A stretch of 8,878 nt of DNA from an uncultured Verrucomicrobia subdivision 3 bacterium (GTDB lineage: Bacteria > Verrucomicrobiota > Verrucomicrobiae > Limisphaerales > UBA11358), in NCBI GenBank assembly GCA_903847285.1, contig CAINDH010000127.1, positions 1 to 8,878 on the forward strand, written 5' to 3'. The notes beneath the pieces are model-generated. The model saw only the letters and a program-made list of their open reading frames with translations, ran no database searches and had not been told where the DNA came from. The position numbers were made by a program, and so were the translations under genes. How positions within the stretch are numbered: the first letter of the stretch is position 1; each line of letters starts with the position of its first letter. Shown in pieces: positions 1-8,109 of this stretch.

Positions 1-1675
1 AGGCTAGGTTTACGTTTTCGCCGATGGCCGTGAAATCGAAATGCTCCGTGCTGCCGACGTTGCCGACGACGACTTCGCCGGTGTGCAAGCCGACGCGCGT
101 GCGCAGCGCGAGGCTGCCGGCCTTGCCGTTGAAATTGGTGACGTTCTGCTGGAACGCGAGCGCGGCTTGCAACATTTTTTCCTGATGGTCAGGCTGAAGT
201 TCCGGCGCGTTCCAAATCGCAAAAATAGCGTCGCCGATAATGTCCACAATTGTGCCGTCGGTTTTGTGGATGCAGCGAATAGTTGTTTCGTAATACGCGT
301 TGAGAAGCTGGACGAGTTCCTGCGGATCGAGCTGCTCGGAGATGCGGCTGAAGCCCGCGATGTCGCTAAATAAAATACTGACGACCTGCTTACTGCCGCC
401 GGGCTGGCGCAGACCGGGTTCCTTCAAAATGCGTTGCACCTGCTTGGGCGAGAGGTAAAGGCCAAGCGATTGTTCGAGCAATTTATTTTGAACGTAAGCG
501 CTGAGTGAATTGTAAAGAATAGACCAGAGCAGCGCGACGGGAATTTGCAATTTGACAATCACCAGCCACGGAAACCAGATGCGATAACGAAAAAACAAAT
601 AATAAGCAGCGCTGGCGACGAGAATGGCGGAGAGCAAAGCCATGCCAGTGGCGGTCAGCGCCCGAAAACGGGCGAGACCCACACCGAATAAAATTCCCAC
701 AATCACAACAATCCACTTTTCATTGGAAGTGGAAACGCGCGTAATCCAATCATGGCGCAGCAGGTTCAGAAATTCAGTGGTCTGCACTTCCACCCCGGGC
801 ACGAACTGGTTTTTGAAGACGGTGAACGGCGTGCGGTATTCGTCCTTGCGCTGGCCGGACATGAAAGTTTTTACGCTACCGCCGACGAACACTACTTTGT
901 TGCTAAAAAATCCGGACGGGCAAAAAACATTTGTCTCCAATGCGCGGCTGATGCTCACCTGCGTAATGGTTCCTGATCCGGGGCGGCTCGGATTTTCGGG
1001 CGGGCCGTAATAATTTATCCAACGCCGGATATAACGATTCTCATCCAACTTCGTCTCGGGCACGCCCAGAAAATGCGCCGTCTGCCACGACAGGCTGGAA
1101 AAATTATCCGCATTGGGATCCGGCGGCACATGCAGATGGCGACGCACGCCCAGGTCATCATCAACGTCAAGCTGCACGATTCCCCAGTCGGCCACGCCGT
1201 CGAGAAATGAATCAATCGGACGGATGACCGTAGGCGAACCCTCGGGACTGTAGGTGAATTCAACGCCGAGAACCACCTTGCCGTTTGCCTTGATGGCGCG
1301 GGCGAATTCCACGTCGCCTTCGGGCTTGGTCGGATGCGGGTCGGTGAACAGAATGTCAAACGCCACGGCGCGGACGCCATCCGCCGTGAGCCGGTCGAGC
1401 AGCTTGGCGTAAACCGCGCGGTCCCACGAGGCATTGTAGGGCTGGCCCAGTTCGCGATGAGAATTGTCATCCAGCAAGACCATCACGGCCTCGGTCGGTT
1501 TTTCCACGGGCCGCTTGAGAAATGGCAGGTCGTAACTTGGATTCACCACCCACCCCTGGAAGAGACTCAAACTCATTGTCCCCCAATCCATCGCCAACCA
1601 ACCCACCGCCACCGCCAGCGCAGCGCCGATGCCGTAGCGAGTAAGCAAGGTCTTGAATTGGCGAGTGAGGTTCAC
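1..1675 (-). CDS. CHASE2-domain class III adenylate/guanylate cyclase, C-terminus outside the window
   Basis: Membrane-bound nucleotide cyclase expected to make cAMP or cGMP in response to a periplasmic signal. 558 residues are visible from a GTG start at 1675; an in-frame stop at 1714-1712 leaves no better upstream start. Order: N-terminal membrane segment (residues about 14-29), extracytoplasmic CHASE2 sensor (about 35-310), three closely spaced membrane helices (about 321-389), short linker, then the class III catalytic domain from about 430. Metal-binding aspartates are in FSDIAGF (D438) and IIGD (D482); the transition-state Asn is in ENVNLA (N556). The purine-contacting Asp is present in HFDFTAIGE (D547), but the usual partner Lys four residues before D482 is Asp (D478). 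The conserved Arg after VNLA lies just beyond the edge. It is divergent from the surface-protein gene at 1902. The CHASE2-helices-cyclase layout is standard for the family; ligand and product are not readable from sequence. Confidence 0.93.
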   Translation of the reverse strand, partial: MNLTRQFKTLLTRYGIGAALAVAVGWLAMDWGTMSLSLFQGWVVNPSYDLPFLKRPVEKPTEAVMVLLDDNSHRELGQPYNASWDRAVYAKLLDRLTADGVRAVAFDILFTDPHPTKPEGDVEFARAIKANGKVVLGVEFTYSPEGSPTVIRPIDSFLDGVADWGIVQLDVDDDLGVRRHLHVPPDPNADNFSSLSWQTAHFLGVPETKLDENRYIRRWINYYGPPENPSRPGSGTITQVSISRALETNVFCPSGFFSNKVVFVGGSVKTFMSGQRKDEYRTPFTVFKNQFVPGVEVQTTEFLNLLRHDWITRVSTSNEKWIVVIVGILFGVGLARFRALTATGMALLSAILVASAAYYLFFRYRIWFPWLVIVKLQIPVALLWSILYNSLSAYVQNKLLEQSLGLYLSPKQVQRILKEPGLRQPGGSKQVVSILFSDIAGFSRISEQLDPQELVQLLNAYYETTIRCIHKTDGTIVDIIGDAIFAIWNAPELQPDHQEKMLQAALAFQQNVTNFNGKAGSLALRTRVGLHTGEVVVGNVGSTEHFDFTAIGENVNLA

Positions 1676-1703
1676 GTTTTGTTTCGTGCGGCGGGACCAG
1701 GGA

Positions 1704-1732
1704 ATGTAAAACTATTGCTCGGACGCTGACAA
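1704..1732 (-). promoter_or_regulatory. candidate sigma70-type promoter of the cyclase gene
   Basis: Read on the minus strand, TTGTCA (1732-1727) is separated by 17 bases from TTACAT (1709-1704). The -35 box matches consensus at five of six positions but the -10 only at three. Transcription would start near 1697, about 22 bases before the GTG at 1675. No Shine-Dalgarno sequence is visible before that GTG. Spacing and position are the main support. Confidence 0.3.
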
Positions 1733-1809
1733 GACATTCGCTGCACTCGGCCGGTAAAAAATTGACCTTGATAATTGATGACTTGGATGCGACGTTTCGT
1801 CGTTCACAT

Positions 1810-1870
1810 ATTTTTTGGCCAAGGGCATTTTTAGCTGCATCTGCCTTGCGAGCACATCGAGCCAAAAAAT
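1810..1870. repeat. 10-bp inverted repeat in the leader of the surface-protein gene
   Basis: ATTTTTTGGC at 1810-1819 is perfectly complementary to GCCAAAAAAT at 1861-1870, with 41 bases between. As RNA it could form an A/U-rich stem ending about 31 bases before the ATG at 1902. The stem is rich in A:U pairs and the loop is long, so it may have no function. Confidence 0.35.
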
Positions 1871-1888
1871 GAACATCCAAAGTCAACC

Positions 1889-1894
1889 GAGAGA
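1889..1894 (+). promoter_or_regulatory. Shine-Dalgarno-like site that supports the 1902 start
   Basis: GAGAGA lies seven bases before the ATG at 1902. It is a modest match to the anti-Shine-Dalgarno sequence. It supports choosing 1902, which is also where a signal peptide begins, over the upstream in-frame ATGs at 1869 and 1815. Confidence 0.4.
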
Positions 1895-1901
1895 TCGTTG
1901 T

Positions 1902-4499
1902 ATGAAAAAAACACCTACTGGCTTGCTCCACCGAATCACCAATACACTTTTGCTCGCCACGCTGATTGTGCTTGCGAACATCTCCGCACAGGCGGCTAAC
2001 GGCACTTGGATTAATGCGAACAGTGGCGGCCTGTGGAGCAACGGCGCAAATTGGACGGGGAACATCATCGCCAACGGCGCTGGTTTCACAGCCGATTTCT
2101 CCACCCTCAACATCACGGCGGACAACACGGTGCATTTGGATTCCCCGCGGACAATTACCGGGCTGGTTTTTGGCGATACCATCACCGGCTCCCCCGCCGG
2201 TTGGATTCTGGACAACAACGGGGTTCCGGCGAACACGCTTACCTTGAGCAGCAGCGTCATCACCGTGAACACCCTCGGTGGGGCAAAAACGGCAGCCATC
2301 AGTGTGATTCTGACGGGCGCAAGCTCGCTGACTAAAATCGGCCCCGGCACACTGGTGCTCTCGTCCTCCAACAGCTACAGCGGTAATACCATCATCAATG
2401 CCGGGGCCTTGACCTTGACCGGCTCCGGCTCGATTAACAGTTCGCCGGTAGTTGCCGTGGCCAGCGGCGCGACGTTCAACGTGCAGGCGGGCGGTTACAA
2501 CGTAATTGCGGGTCACACGTTGACCGGCGCGGGTTTGGTTTTGAACGGCACAGTGATCGTCACCAACGGCGGCATTCTGGCTCCCGGCGACGCTGGCGTG
2601 GGCAAGCTCACGCTGTCTGGGTTGACCTTGATTAGCGGGGCGACCAATAATTTTGAATTCTCCGCCACCGGCACGAATGATTTGGTAGCCGCGACCAGCC
2701 TCACGCTCAATGGCGGGGCCATTAATCTGTATCAAGCCGGCACTAACACGGCGTTCACGACGCCGGGCACCTACACGCTGTTCCAATACAGCGGCACACT
2801 TGGCGGCCCTGGGATAGGAACGCTGTCCGTGGCCAATCCGCAGGCAGGCTTCACCTACACCTTTACTGACACGGGAACTTCAATCACGATTACCATCAAT
2901 GTGCTAACCTATCCCGCAACCGATTTTACCGTGCGCAGCGTGGATGGCAGCGTCATCGGCGTGCACTTCAGCCAAGCGGTGGATGACATCAGCTCCACCG
3001 ACAAAAACAACTATTCTATCTTCAGCAAAGGCTCAGGCGGCACAGTGTTCAGCGTGACAAATATTACGATGATGACGGACGGCCAGACGGTGGCGCTGTT
3101 TCTGGATCAACCGGTGGGCGAATTTTTCGCCGTCGGCGTGACGAACGTGCATGACATCAATGGGAGCAATATCACCGACACCGCCACCGGTTACCTCGGC
3201 GACTTAACCGGATCGAACATCGGTGACAGTTCGGACCCGAATCCCGCTGGACAGGTCGTCAGCTTTTTCCGCAATGTATTTCAAGTGACCACTGGCGGCT
3301 CGGATATCGGGGGCACGAATGATCATTGCCATTTCGTCTACACCAAGACTTCCGGTGATTTTGAAATGATCGCGCTAATCACGCGGCTGGACCTTTCCGA
3401 TGCCGGCGCCAAGGTCTGCCTCATGGCGCGCGAATCCGTGTCGGCCGACAGCCGCATGGTGGCGGTAGGTTTCACGCCGCTGGCCGGCCCGTCCACCAAC
3501 CAGTTTTTCATGCTGACGCGCAGCAGTTCCAAAGGAAACGCCAGCAACTTCGGCAATCCGCCGCAGTTGAACTCGCTTGGCTGGCTGCGCCTAACGCGCA
3601 CAAATAATCTTTTCACCACCTACTATAGTTCCAACGGCACCAGTTGGACGGCGTCGGGATCCATCTCGAACGCCATGAGCGGCACATTGTCCGTCGGCGT
3701 GGCCACCGCTTCGCACAATTCGCACAAGGGCGGCGTGCCCACCACAGCCGGCATTAGAAATTTCATCGTCCTAGGCAGTCGCCCCGGCGTCGGCGTGATT
3801 CCCGTGTTGAGCGTCAACATCGTCTCCAACAAGCTGGTCGCCAAATGGCAGCGCACTCCGCTGGACTTCGCCGTGCAAGTGACCGACAGCCTGGGCGGAA
3901 CTGGCGGCGGTTCAGTCGGCGGTGTGGGCACCAATCCTCCGTCCGCTTGGGCTTACCCGATGTTCCCCGTGTTCGACACCTCGTTGACAGGAACCAATGG
4001 CTACAGCCCCACGACGGGACGTTACATGACCATCCCGCTGGATTTGTTTGCCGGCAACCAGATGTTTGTGCGGCTCACGCAAGTGGAGCGCGTGATTCCT
4101 GATCCCATCAACGTATCGGCTGGACTCGTCCTCTCGCAGACCGCACAAAACATTTATTCCACCAACGCCGGCGCGACGCTCGGCGGCTTTGGCATCTACA
4201 CCAATACCGCGCTGGCCATCACCAACGGCACTTACATCATCTGTCCGGCGGGCAGTGCGTATGAGTTCAGCACCTCCGGCACGGGCGACCCCGTCCACAC
4301 GATTCTGCAGATGAGAAAATACAGTAACCTCAACGCCTACCCTGCCAACGCCGGTTCTCTCACCGATTTCAAGGGCAAGATCACCTTCGGCACTAGCGCC
4401 TCGACTACCAATTATACTTTCGTCGTAGCCTCTACCAATTCCGTTGCCTACGCCTCTTCAACTAATAACCCCATCATCATCAGCGTTACCATCAAGTGA
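1902..4499 (+). CDS. secreted beta-rich surface protein with an autotransporter-associated beta-strand repeat and a concanavalin-like domain
   Basis: 865-residue exported protein of unknown function. A signal peptide opens it: basic MKKTPTGLLHR, a hydrophobic core (residues 15-27), and an AQA cleavage site near residue 31. Residues about 32-335 form a Gly/Thr/Ser/Asn-rich stretch of short beta strands. It holds one recognisable autotransporter-associated (PATR-type) repeat at about 141-172, with the motif LTKIGPGTLVLSSSNSYSG. Residues about 336-430 look like a bacterial Ig-like module (DKNNYSI and DGQTVALFLDQPV). Residues about 455-625 resemble a DUF1349/concanavalin A-like beta-sandwich (GDFEMIALITRLD, AGAKVCLMAR, WLRLTRTNN). 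The last 240 residues are Thr/Asn-rich and unassigned. I see no C-terminal autotransporter barrel, LPXTG or PEP-CTERM anchor, so its means of surface attachment is open. The start at 1902 was chosen for the signal peptide and nearby GAGAGA. Export is confident; the domain calls beyond the PATR repeat are tentative. Confidence 0.88.
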   Translation: MKKTPTGLLHRITNTLLLATLIVLANISAQAANGTWINANSGGLWSNGANWTGNIIANGAGFTADFSTLNITADNTVHLDSPRTITGLVFGDTITGSPAGWILDNNGVPANTLTLSSSVITVNTLGGAKTAAISVILTGASSLTKIGPGTLVLSSSNSYSGNTIINAGALTLTGSGSINSSPVVAVASGATFNVQAGGYNVIAGHTLTGAGLVLNGTVIVTNGGILAPGDAGVGKLTLSGLTLISGATNNFEFSATGTNDLVAATSLTLNGGAINLYQAGTNTAFTTPGTYTLFQYSGTLGGPGIGTLSVANPQAGFTYTFTDTGTSITITINVLTYPATDFTVRSVDGSVIGVHFSQAVDDISSTDKNNYSIFSKGSGGTVFSVTNITMMTDGQTVALFLDQPVGEFFAVGVTNVHDINGSNITDTATGYLGDLTGSNIGDSSDPNPAGQVVSFFRNVFQVTTGGSDIGGTNDHCHFVYTKTSGDFEMIALITRLDLSDAGAKVCLMARESVSADSRMVAVGFTPLAGPSTNQFFMLTRSSSKGNASNFGNPPQLNSLGWLRLTRTNNLFTTYYSSNGTSWTASGSISNAMSGTLSVGVATASHNSHKGGVPTTAGIRNFIVLGSRPGVGVIPVLSVNIVSNKLVAKWQRTPLDFAVQVTDSLGGTGGGSVGGVGTNPPSAWAYPMFPVFDTSLTGTNGYSPTTGRYMTIPLDLFAGNQMFVRLTQVERVIPDPINVSAGLVLSQTAQNIYSTNAGATLGGFGIYTNTALAITNGTYIICPAGSAYEFSTSGTGDPVHTILQMRKYSNLNAYPANAGSLTDFKGKITFGTSASTTNYTFVVASTNSVAYASSTNNPIIISVTIK

Positions 4500-4500
4500 T

Positions 4501-7500
4501 TCAGAACTGAAATTTAAGCTGCGTGAAGAACACTCGGTCGCGCGGCAGTTCCGAGTAAAGATTCAGCGGACTTAAACGGTAATTCTGCCCGGCCACATTC
4601 AAAACACCGGCGGAAAGTTCGGCTCGACGGTGAAAGAACCGCCAGCCCGCCTGCAAATTCACCTGCCAGAAATCTTCTTCCGCCAATGGAGTCGCGTAGC
4701 CGGCATTATTCTGATGCCGCCACAAGGCATCCGCCTGCGCAAAAAATCCGCACGGGTTTTGATACACCGCCGACAAATCCAGCGTGTGCAACAAACCACG
4801 CCGATCGCTCTGCGCGATGAAGTCATTCGCCGCTGCCACGTCCGGCGAAATTTCCGTGAAGCGATCTTCCAACTGCGCGTGCGCCAACCGGTAAATCAAA
4901 CCGAGCGACCAGTCGCGTCCCAACAATTGATGCGCCGAGCCAGTCACCGACCACTCGGTGTAGTCCAGTCGCTCGCGCATTCCGGAATTGAACGGCCCGC
5001 CGTTGTCGCTGAATTCATAAGCCCCATCCACGCGGTTCACGCTCGACTGTAAAATTTCACCAACCAACGCCAGATAGGTGCGCGTCGGAAGTTTTTGCTC
5101 CAACGAAATGCCGTAAGCCGTGAACAACGCGCCTGCATTCGCGCCCGCAATGGATTCCGGAATCAAACTGCGAAATGCCTGATTGAAGCCTGCCACCTGC
5201 GCCGGCTCCAGTTGAAAGCTTTGATCAATGCTTGCGCCGCCAACCGATTGTGAATAACCCGCGCGCACCGTCGTGCCCACCAAAGGCGTCCAGATCGCGC
5301 CCGCCTTCGGCAGCAGATGGTAGTGTGTTTCCGTGTTGCCGTTGACCGGCGCGTAACGGAAATTTTCTGGCATCACCAACCGGTCATAGCTTACGCCGCC
5401 GATAAACCGCAGCGAATCCAGCGCCTGCCAATGCTCGTAGGCATAAACATTTTCCCGATTGAACTTGGCGGAAACATTCTGCGTCAACTCCGGGGGGAAC
5501 AAATCAATGTAGTCCGTCAGATAATTCTGGTTAAAGTTATCCGTTTCAAACTCACCCGTCTGCCAGCGCGCACCGACAATTGTCGTGAACCGGTGCGTCT
5601 GCCAGATGTGCTGCGCTTCGACCGAATAAATCTCGAGCCGGCTGTGGTAATCCTGAATCATCGCAAACGGCGTCGTCTGCGTCGGCAGCAACTGGTCAAT
5701 CGTGCCGGAACCAAGATCGCGGTGAATGAGATAAACCGGCGCAAACGAATTGCTGCTCGAAAGCGAATCCGACAGCCGGCTCACGAGCAGCAGTGTGTCC
5801 ACGCCTGGCGACCATTCGTGGTGCAGCCCCGCGACCAACAACGGCTGTTGCCGTTCTGAAAAGCGAATGGGAGCGTTCGCCGCCGCCGCCTGATCGTAGT
5901 ATTGAGCGGTATTGCCACCGGTCGTCTCGCGCAGTTCTACTTCCGCGAACACACTGTCCTTCGGCGTGAGCTGCTGCTTGAGCTTGAAATCATAAAGCGT
6001 GTCCTCCTGATCGCTGTTCGGACGATAGCCGTGCGTCGAGGAATAATCCTGCTCAAAAGCGAACGCCGTGTTGCCGAAGTTGCCGTATTCGACCGCGCTC
6101 TGATACCAGTCACCGTGGCTCAAATACTTCGTGTCCGAACTCACACCCACATGGTCGCGTTCAAAAAGTTTAGAATACTCCTGCTGCGAAACCTGCGGCG
6201 ACAACGTCCCCGCGCCCACCGGCGCAAGCAAGTTCGCCACGAGATACTCCGTGTTGAACGCCGTTTCGTAGCGCAAGTTCACACCGGTGCGGTCGAGTAA
6301 ATTAAAATAGTTGTCCGCAAGAAATTGATGCGAGGAATAATTCGCGTAGTCGGAATTCACCGCCTGCACCGCCTCGCGCACGCCCGTGTCCGTCATGCCG
6401 GCATCGCGATAAATGTTCGCCAGGTTCGCGCCACGCACCGCGCGGTCTTGGTCCAGCAGCAGCTGGGAGCGGTAAATTTTCCGATTATCATTCAACTGCT
6501 GTGATTTTTCCAAATCATTCACCGCGTCGTTCACCTTGTTCTCCTGCTCGTTGAGCAACGCCGAGTAAAGCCACACCGTCGGGTCGTTCGCATCAAGTTT
6601 CTGCGCGAGGGCGAATTCTTTTTCCGCGTGCTTGCCATCGCGCGCGTTCGCGAAGGCCTTGCCGAGATAACTCCGCAGCACCGCGCGCTGCGGCTCCACC
6701 GTGGCCGCGACCTGCAAATCCTGCCGCCCGCCCACCGCATCGCCGCTGTGAATGCGGATGAGCCCGCGCCCCAGCCACGCATTGCCCAGCGCACCATCAA
6801 GCGCGATGGCTCGATCAAATTGGTTGCGCGCCGCCCTAGTTTTATTGTCCGCCGCCAGCAAAAATCCTTTCAGCGAAACCGCCTCGGCGTTGTGCGGGGA
6901 AAGTTTCAGCGCCTGGTCTAACGCCGCGCTCGCCGCCGCCGTGCGGCCAAAGCTAAATTCCAATTCCGCCACCCGCGCCCAGCCGAATCCAAAAACGGGC
7001 GACTTGGCCACGGCTTTGCGCGCAGCGGTCAACGCCTCGTCCAGCTTTCCGCGCGATTGAAAATAATATGAATCCGCCAGCCATTCGCTCGCCAGCGCGG
7101 GAGCCGCCGGGCGGACCCAGGTTTGATTTTTCACCGCCGCCACAACCTCGCGCAATGCGCCAGTCAGTGGTGATGACGCGGCCACCAGATCAAGTTGAAC
7201 TTCCGCCTGCGTCACCTGCCCCGCCGCCAACAAGAGTTGCGCAAAATAAATTTTCTCCGCGTCAGATGACGGCGTGCGGCCCGCCGGATAATTTGCCAGC
7301 GCCGCCAGCAAATCGCCGTGACGATAATCGGCCAGCGAATTGGTCAGCGCCTGTTTTTCAGCGGTGGAGAAGTCCGTTTCATCCGCGTCCAAAATCCCCG
7401 GATAATACAGACACCATTGGATGACATTCAGGGCGTTGATGACGGAAGTTTTTTTCGGCGCCTGGCCGGGTTCCACGGTCGCCTCCTCGCCGGAAATGAT

Positions 7501-7995
7501 ATCCAGCGCGCCGAGTGAATTGGAGATGGAAAGTGCGCCATCCATCAACGTCACCACGCTGCGACTGTCGCTCGCAGCGACGGACAAATTAAATTCTGTT
7601 CCCCGAATCGCGCCGGATGACAGCGGCGTGGAAAATTCCACATCCGTCGGACGCTCACGGCTGAAAAAATATGTCGAACCGCTTTCGACATTGATTCGAG
7701 CAGTCTTGCCCGGTGCGGATGGCGGTTGCACGACGAATGTGGTCAGTTCATTCACCCGCACGACCGACAGGTTGGCCAGCCGCACCACTACGCGGCTGCG
7801 GAGGCCGGTCCGGAGGCGATCACCGTTTTGCAAGGCGGAATTGGTCTGCGCCGCTGCCCACGCTGCGCCGGCACGCGAAACCTCCACCTTGCCCTCGGCG
7901 GAGAGCAGCACGGATTCGGCGGCAGCAGTTTTCCCGACGCCGCACAAGCAAAGCGCCAAGACGAGTAAAAAAGTTTTTGAGCCGGAAGTTTTCAT
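4501..7995 (-). CDS. FecR domain-TPR-outer membrane beta-barrel fusion protein
   Basis: 1164-residue envelope protein. The signal peptide (residues 1-26, hydrophobic FLLVLALCLCGVG, cleavage near TAAA) fixes the start at ATG 7995; the frame stays open to 8148, but that extension adds 51 residues with no export character. Residues about 28-180 are a FecR domain, with TGLRSRVVVRL and the hallmark GAIRGTEFNL (129-137). Residues about 303-565 are tandem TPR-like helices (for example 304-335, 337-369, 371-403, 405-437). From about 580 to the end the chain is rich in alternating aromatic strands typical of a TonB-receptor-like barrel (RAGYSQSVGG, GISLEQKLPTRTYLALVGE) and ends in Phe (KFQF), the usual BAM signal. 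No plug domain or TonB box is evident. In known families FecR domains sit periplasmically beside TonB receptors and sigma factors; TPR-barrel proteins such as PgaA export polysaccharide. Which role applies is unknown. No clear Shine-Dalgarno precedes the start. Confidence 0.9.
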   Translation of the reverse strand: MKTSGSKTFLLVLALCLCGVGKTAAAESVLLSAEGKVEVSRAGAAWAAAQTNSALQNGDRLRTGLRSRVVVRLANLSVVRVNELTTFVVQPPSAPGKTARINVESGSTYFFSRERPTDVEFSTPLSSGAIRGTEFNLSVAASDSRSVVTLMDGALSISNSLGALDIISGEEATVEPGQAPKKTSVINALNVIQWCLYYPGILDADETDFSTAEKQALTNSLADYRHGDLLAALANYPAGRTPSSDAEKIYFAQLLLAAGQVTQAEVQLDLVAASSPLTGALREVVAAVKNQTWVRPAAPALASEWLADSYYFQSRGKLDEALTAARKAVAKSPVFGFGWARVAELEFSFGRTAAASAALDQALKLSPHNAEAVSLKGFLLAADNKTRAARNQFDRAIALDGALGNAWLGRGLIRIHSGDAVGGRQDLQVAATVEPQRAVLRSYLGKAFANARDGKHAEKEFALAQKLDANDPTVWLYSALLNEQENKVNDAVNDLEKSQQLNDNRKIYRSQLLLDQDRAVRGANLANIYRDAGMTDTGVREAVQAVNSDYANYSSHQFLADNYFNLLDRTGVNLRYETAFNTEYLVANLLAPVGAGTLSPQVSQQEYSKLFERDHVGVSSDTKYLSHGDWYQSAVEYGNFGNTAFAFEQDYSSTHGYRPNSDQEDTLYDFKLKQQLTPKDSVFAEVELRETTGGNTAQYYDQAAAANAPIRFSERQQPLLVAGLHHEWSPGVDTLLLVSRLSDSLSSSNSFAPVYLIHRDLGSGTIDQLLPTQTTPFAMIQDYHSRLEIYSVEAQHIWQTHRFTTIVGARWQTGEFETDNFNQNYLTDYIDLFPPELTQNVSAKFNRENVYAYEHWQALDSLRFIGGVSYDRLVMPENFRYAPVNGNTETHYHLLPKAGAIWTPLVGTTVRAGYSQSVGGASIDQSFQLEPAQVAGFNQAFRSLIPESIAGANAGALFTAYGISLEQKLPTRTYLALVGEILQSSVNRVDGAYEFSDNGGPFNSGMRERLDYTEWSVTGSAHQLLGRDWSLGLIYRLAHAQLEDRFTEISPDVAAANDFIAQSDRRGLLHTLDLSAVYQNPCGFFAQADALWRHQNNAGYATPLAEEDFWQVNLQAGWRFFHRRAELSAGVLNVAGQNYRLSPLNLYSELPRDRVFFTQLKFQF

Positions 7996-8002
7996 AGGAG
8001 TC

Positions 8003-8041
8003 GGTTGCAATCCATAACAGGGATTGCCCGACATTGCAACC
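8003..8041. repeat. 9-bp perfect inverted repeat, candidate operator or translation-blocking hairpin
   Basis: GGTTGCAAT (8003-8011) and its exact complement ATTGCAACC (8033-8041) flank 21 bases; half-site centres are 30 bp apart, close to three helical turns. ATTGC at 8023-8027 is a partial third copy. The element ends seven bases upstream of the FecR-TPR-barrel start codon and covers its best promoter candidate. It could bind a dimeric regulator as DNA, or fold in the mRNA and mask the ribosome site. The symmetry is seen directly; function is inferred. Confidence 0.5.
8011..8039 (-). promoter_or_regulatory. candidate promoter of the FecR-TPR-barrel gene, inside the inverted repeat
   Basis: On the minus strand TTGCAA (8039-8034) is 17 bases from TATGGA (8016-8011). 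Match to consensus is only fair (four and three of six). The left half-site of the inverted repeat ends at the -10 box, so a bound regulator would compete with RNA polymerase. A leader of only about ten bases would result. An alternative is TTGCAC (8134-8129) with TATAGC (8113-8108), 15-base spacing, which would give a leader of about 105 bases. Confidence 0.25.
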
Positions 8042-8109
8042 CGGCAGCTTGGAACCGGCTGGCGCCTAAAAAAGTTTCCGGCTTCACGCGTCCTTAATGT
8101 TGCCTGCGC

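Larger units (their letters stand above)
1676..1901. other. divergent intergenic region between cyclase and surface-protein genes
   Basis: These 226 bases must hold the promoters of both divergent genes. A moderate minus-strand promoter can be proposed. On the plus strand TTGACC at 1762-1767 is a good -35 match, but no convincing -10 lies 16-18 bases downstream. A 10-base inverted repeat (1810-1819 with 1861-1870) lies in the presumed leader of the plus-strand gene. An in-frame extension to ATG codons at 1869 or 1815 exists but lacks the features of a real N-terminus. Confidence 0.6.

Noticed and set aside
10..1470. Short minus-strand frames inside the cyclase gene (10-249, 483-716, 1015-1470)
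   Set aside because: They are out of frame with the continuous CHASE2-cyclase reading frame, which runs uninterrupted from 1675 to the left edge with all catalytic motifs.
1815..1901. N-terminal extension of the surface protein to an ATG at 1815 or 1869
   Set aside because: The extra residues precede a textbook signal peptide starting at 1902 and would bury it; GAGAGA is well placed for 1902.
1467..2786. 439-residue open frame on the minus strand
   Set aside because: It is antisense to the surface-protein gene and also overlaps the cyclase gene in another frame. The Arg/Gly/Ala-rich product has no domain pattern, while the overlapping frames have clear signal peptides or domains.
4500..4511. 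TTCAG/CTGAA inverted repeat at the convergent junction as a bidirectional terminator
   Set aside because: The loop would be two bases, the stem is weak and there is no T-run on either strand.
7068..8017. Several plus-strand open frames of 66-198 residues opposite the FecR/TPR region
   Set aside because: They are shadows of the minus-strand gene, mostly Arg/Pro-rich with no motifs or ribosome sites.
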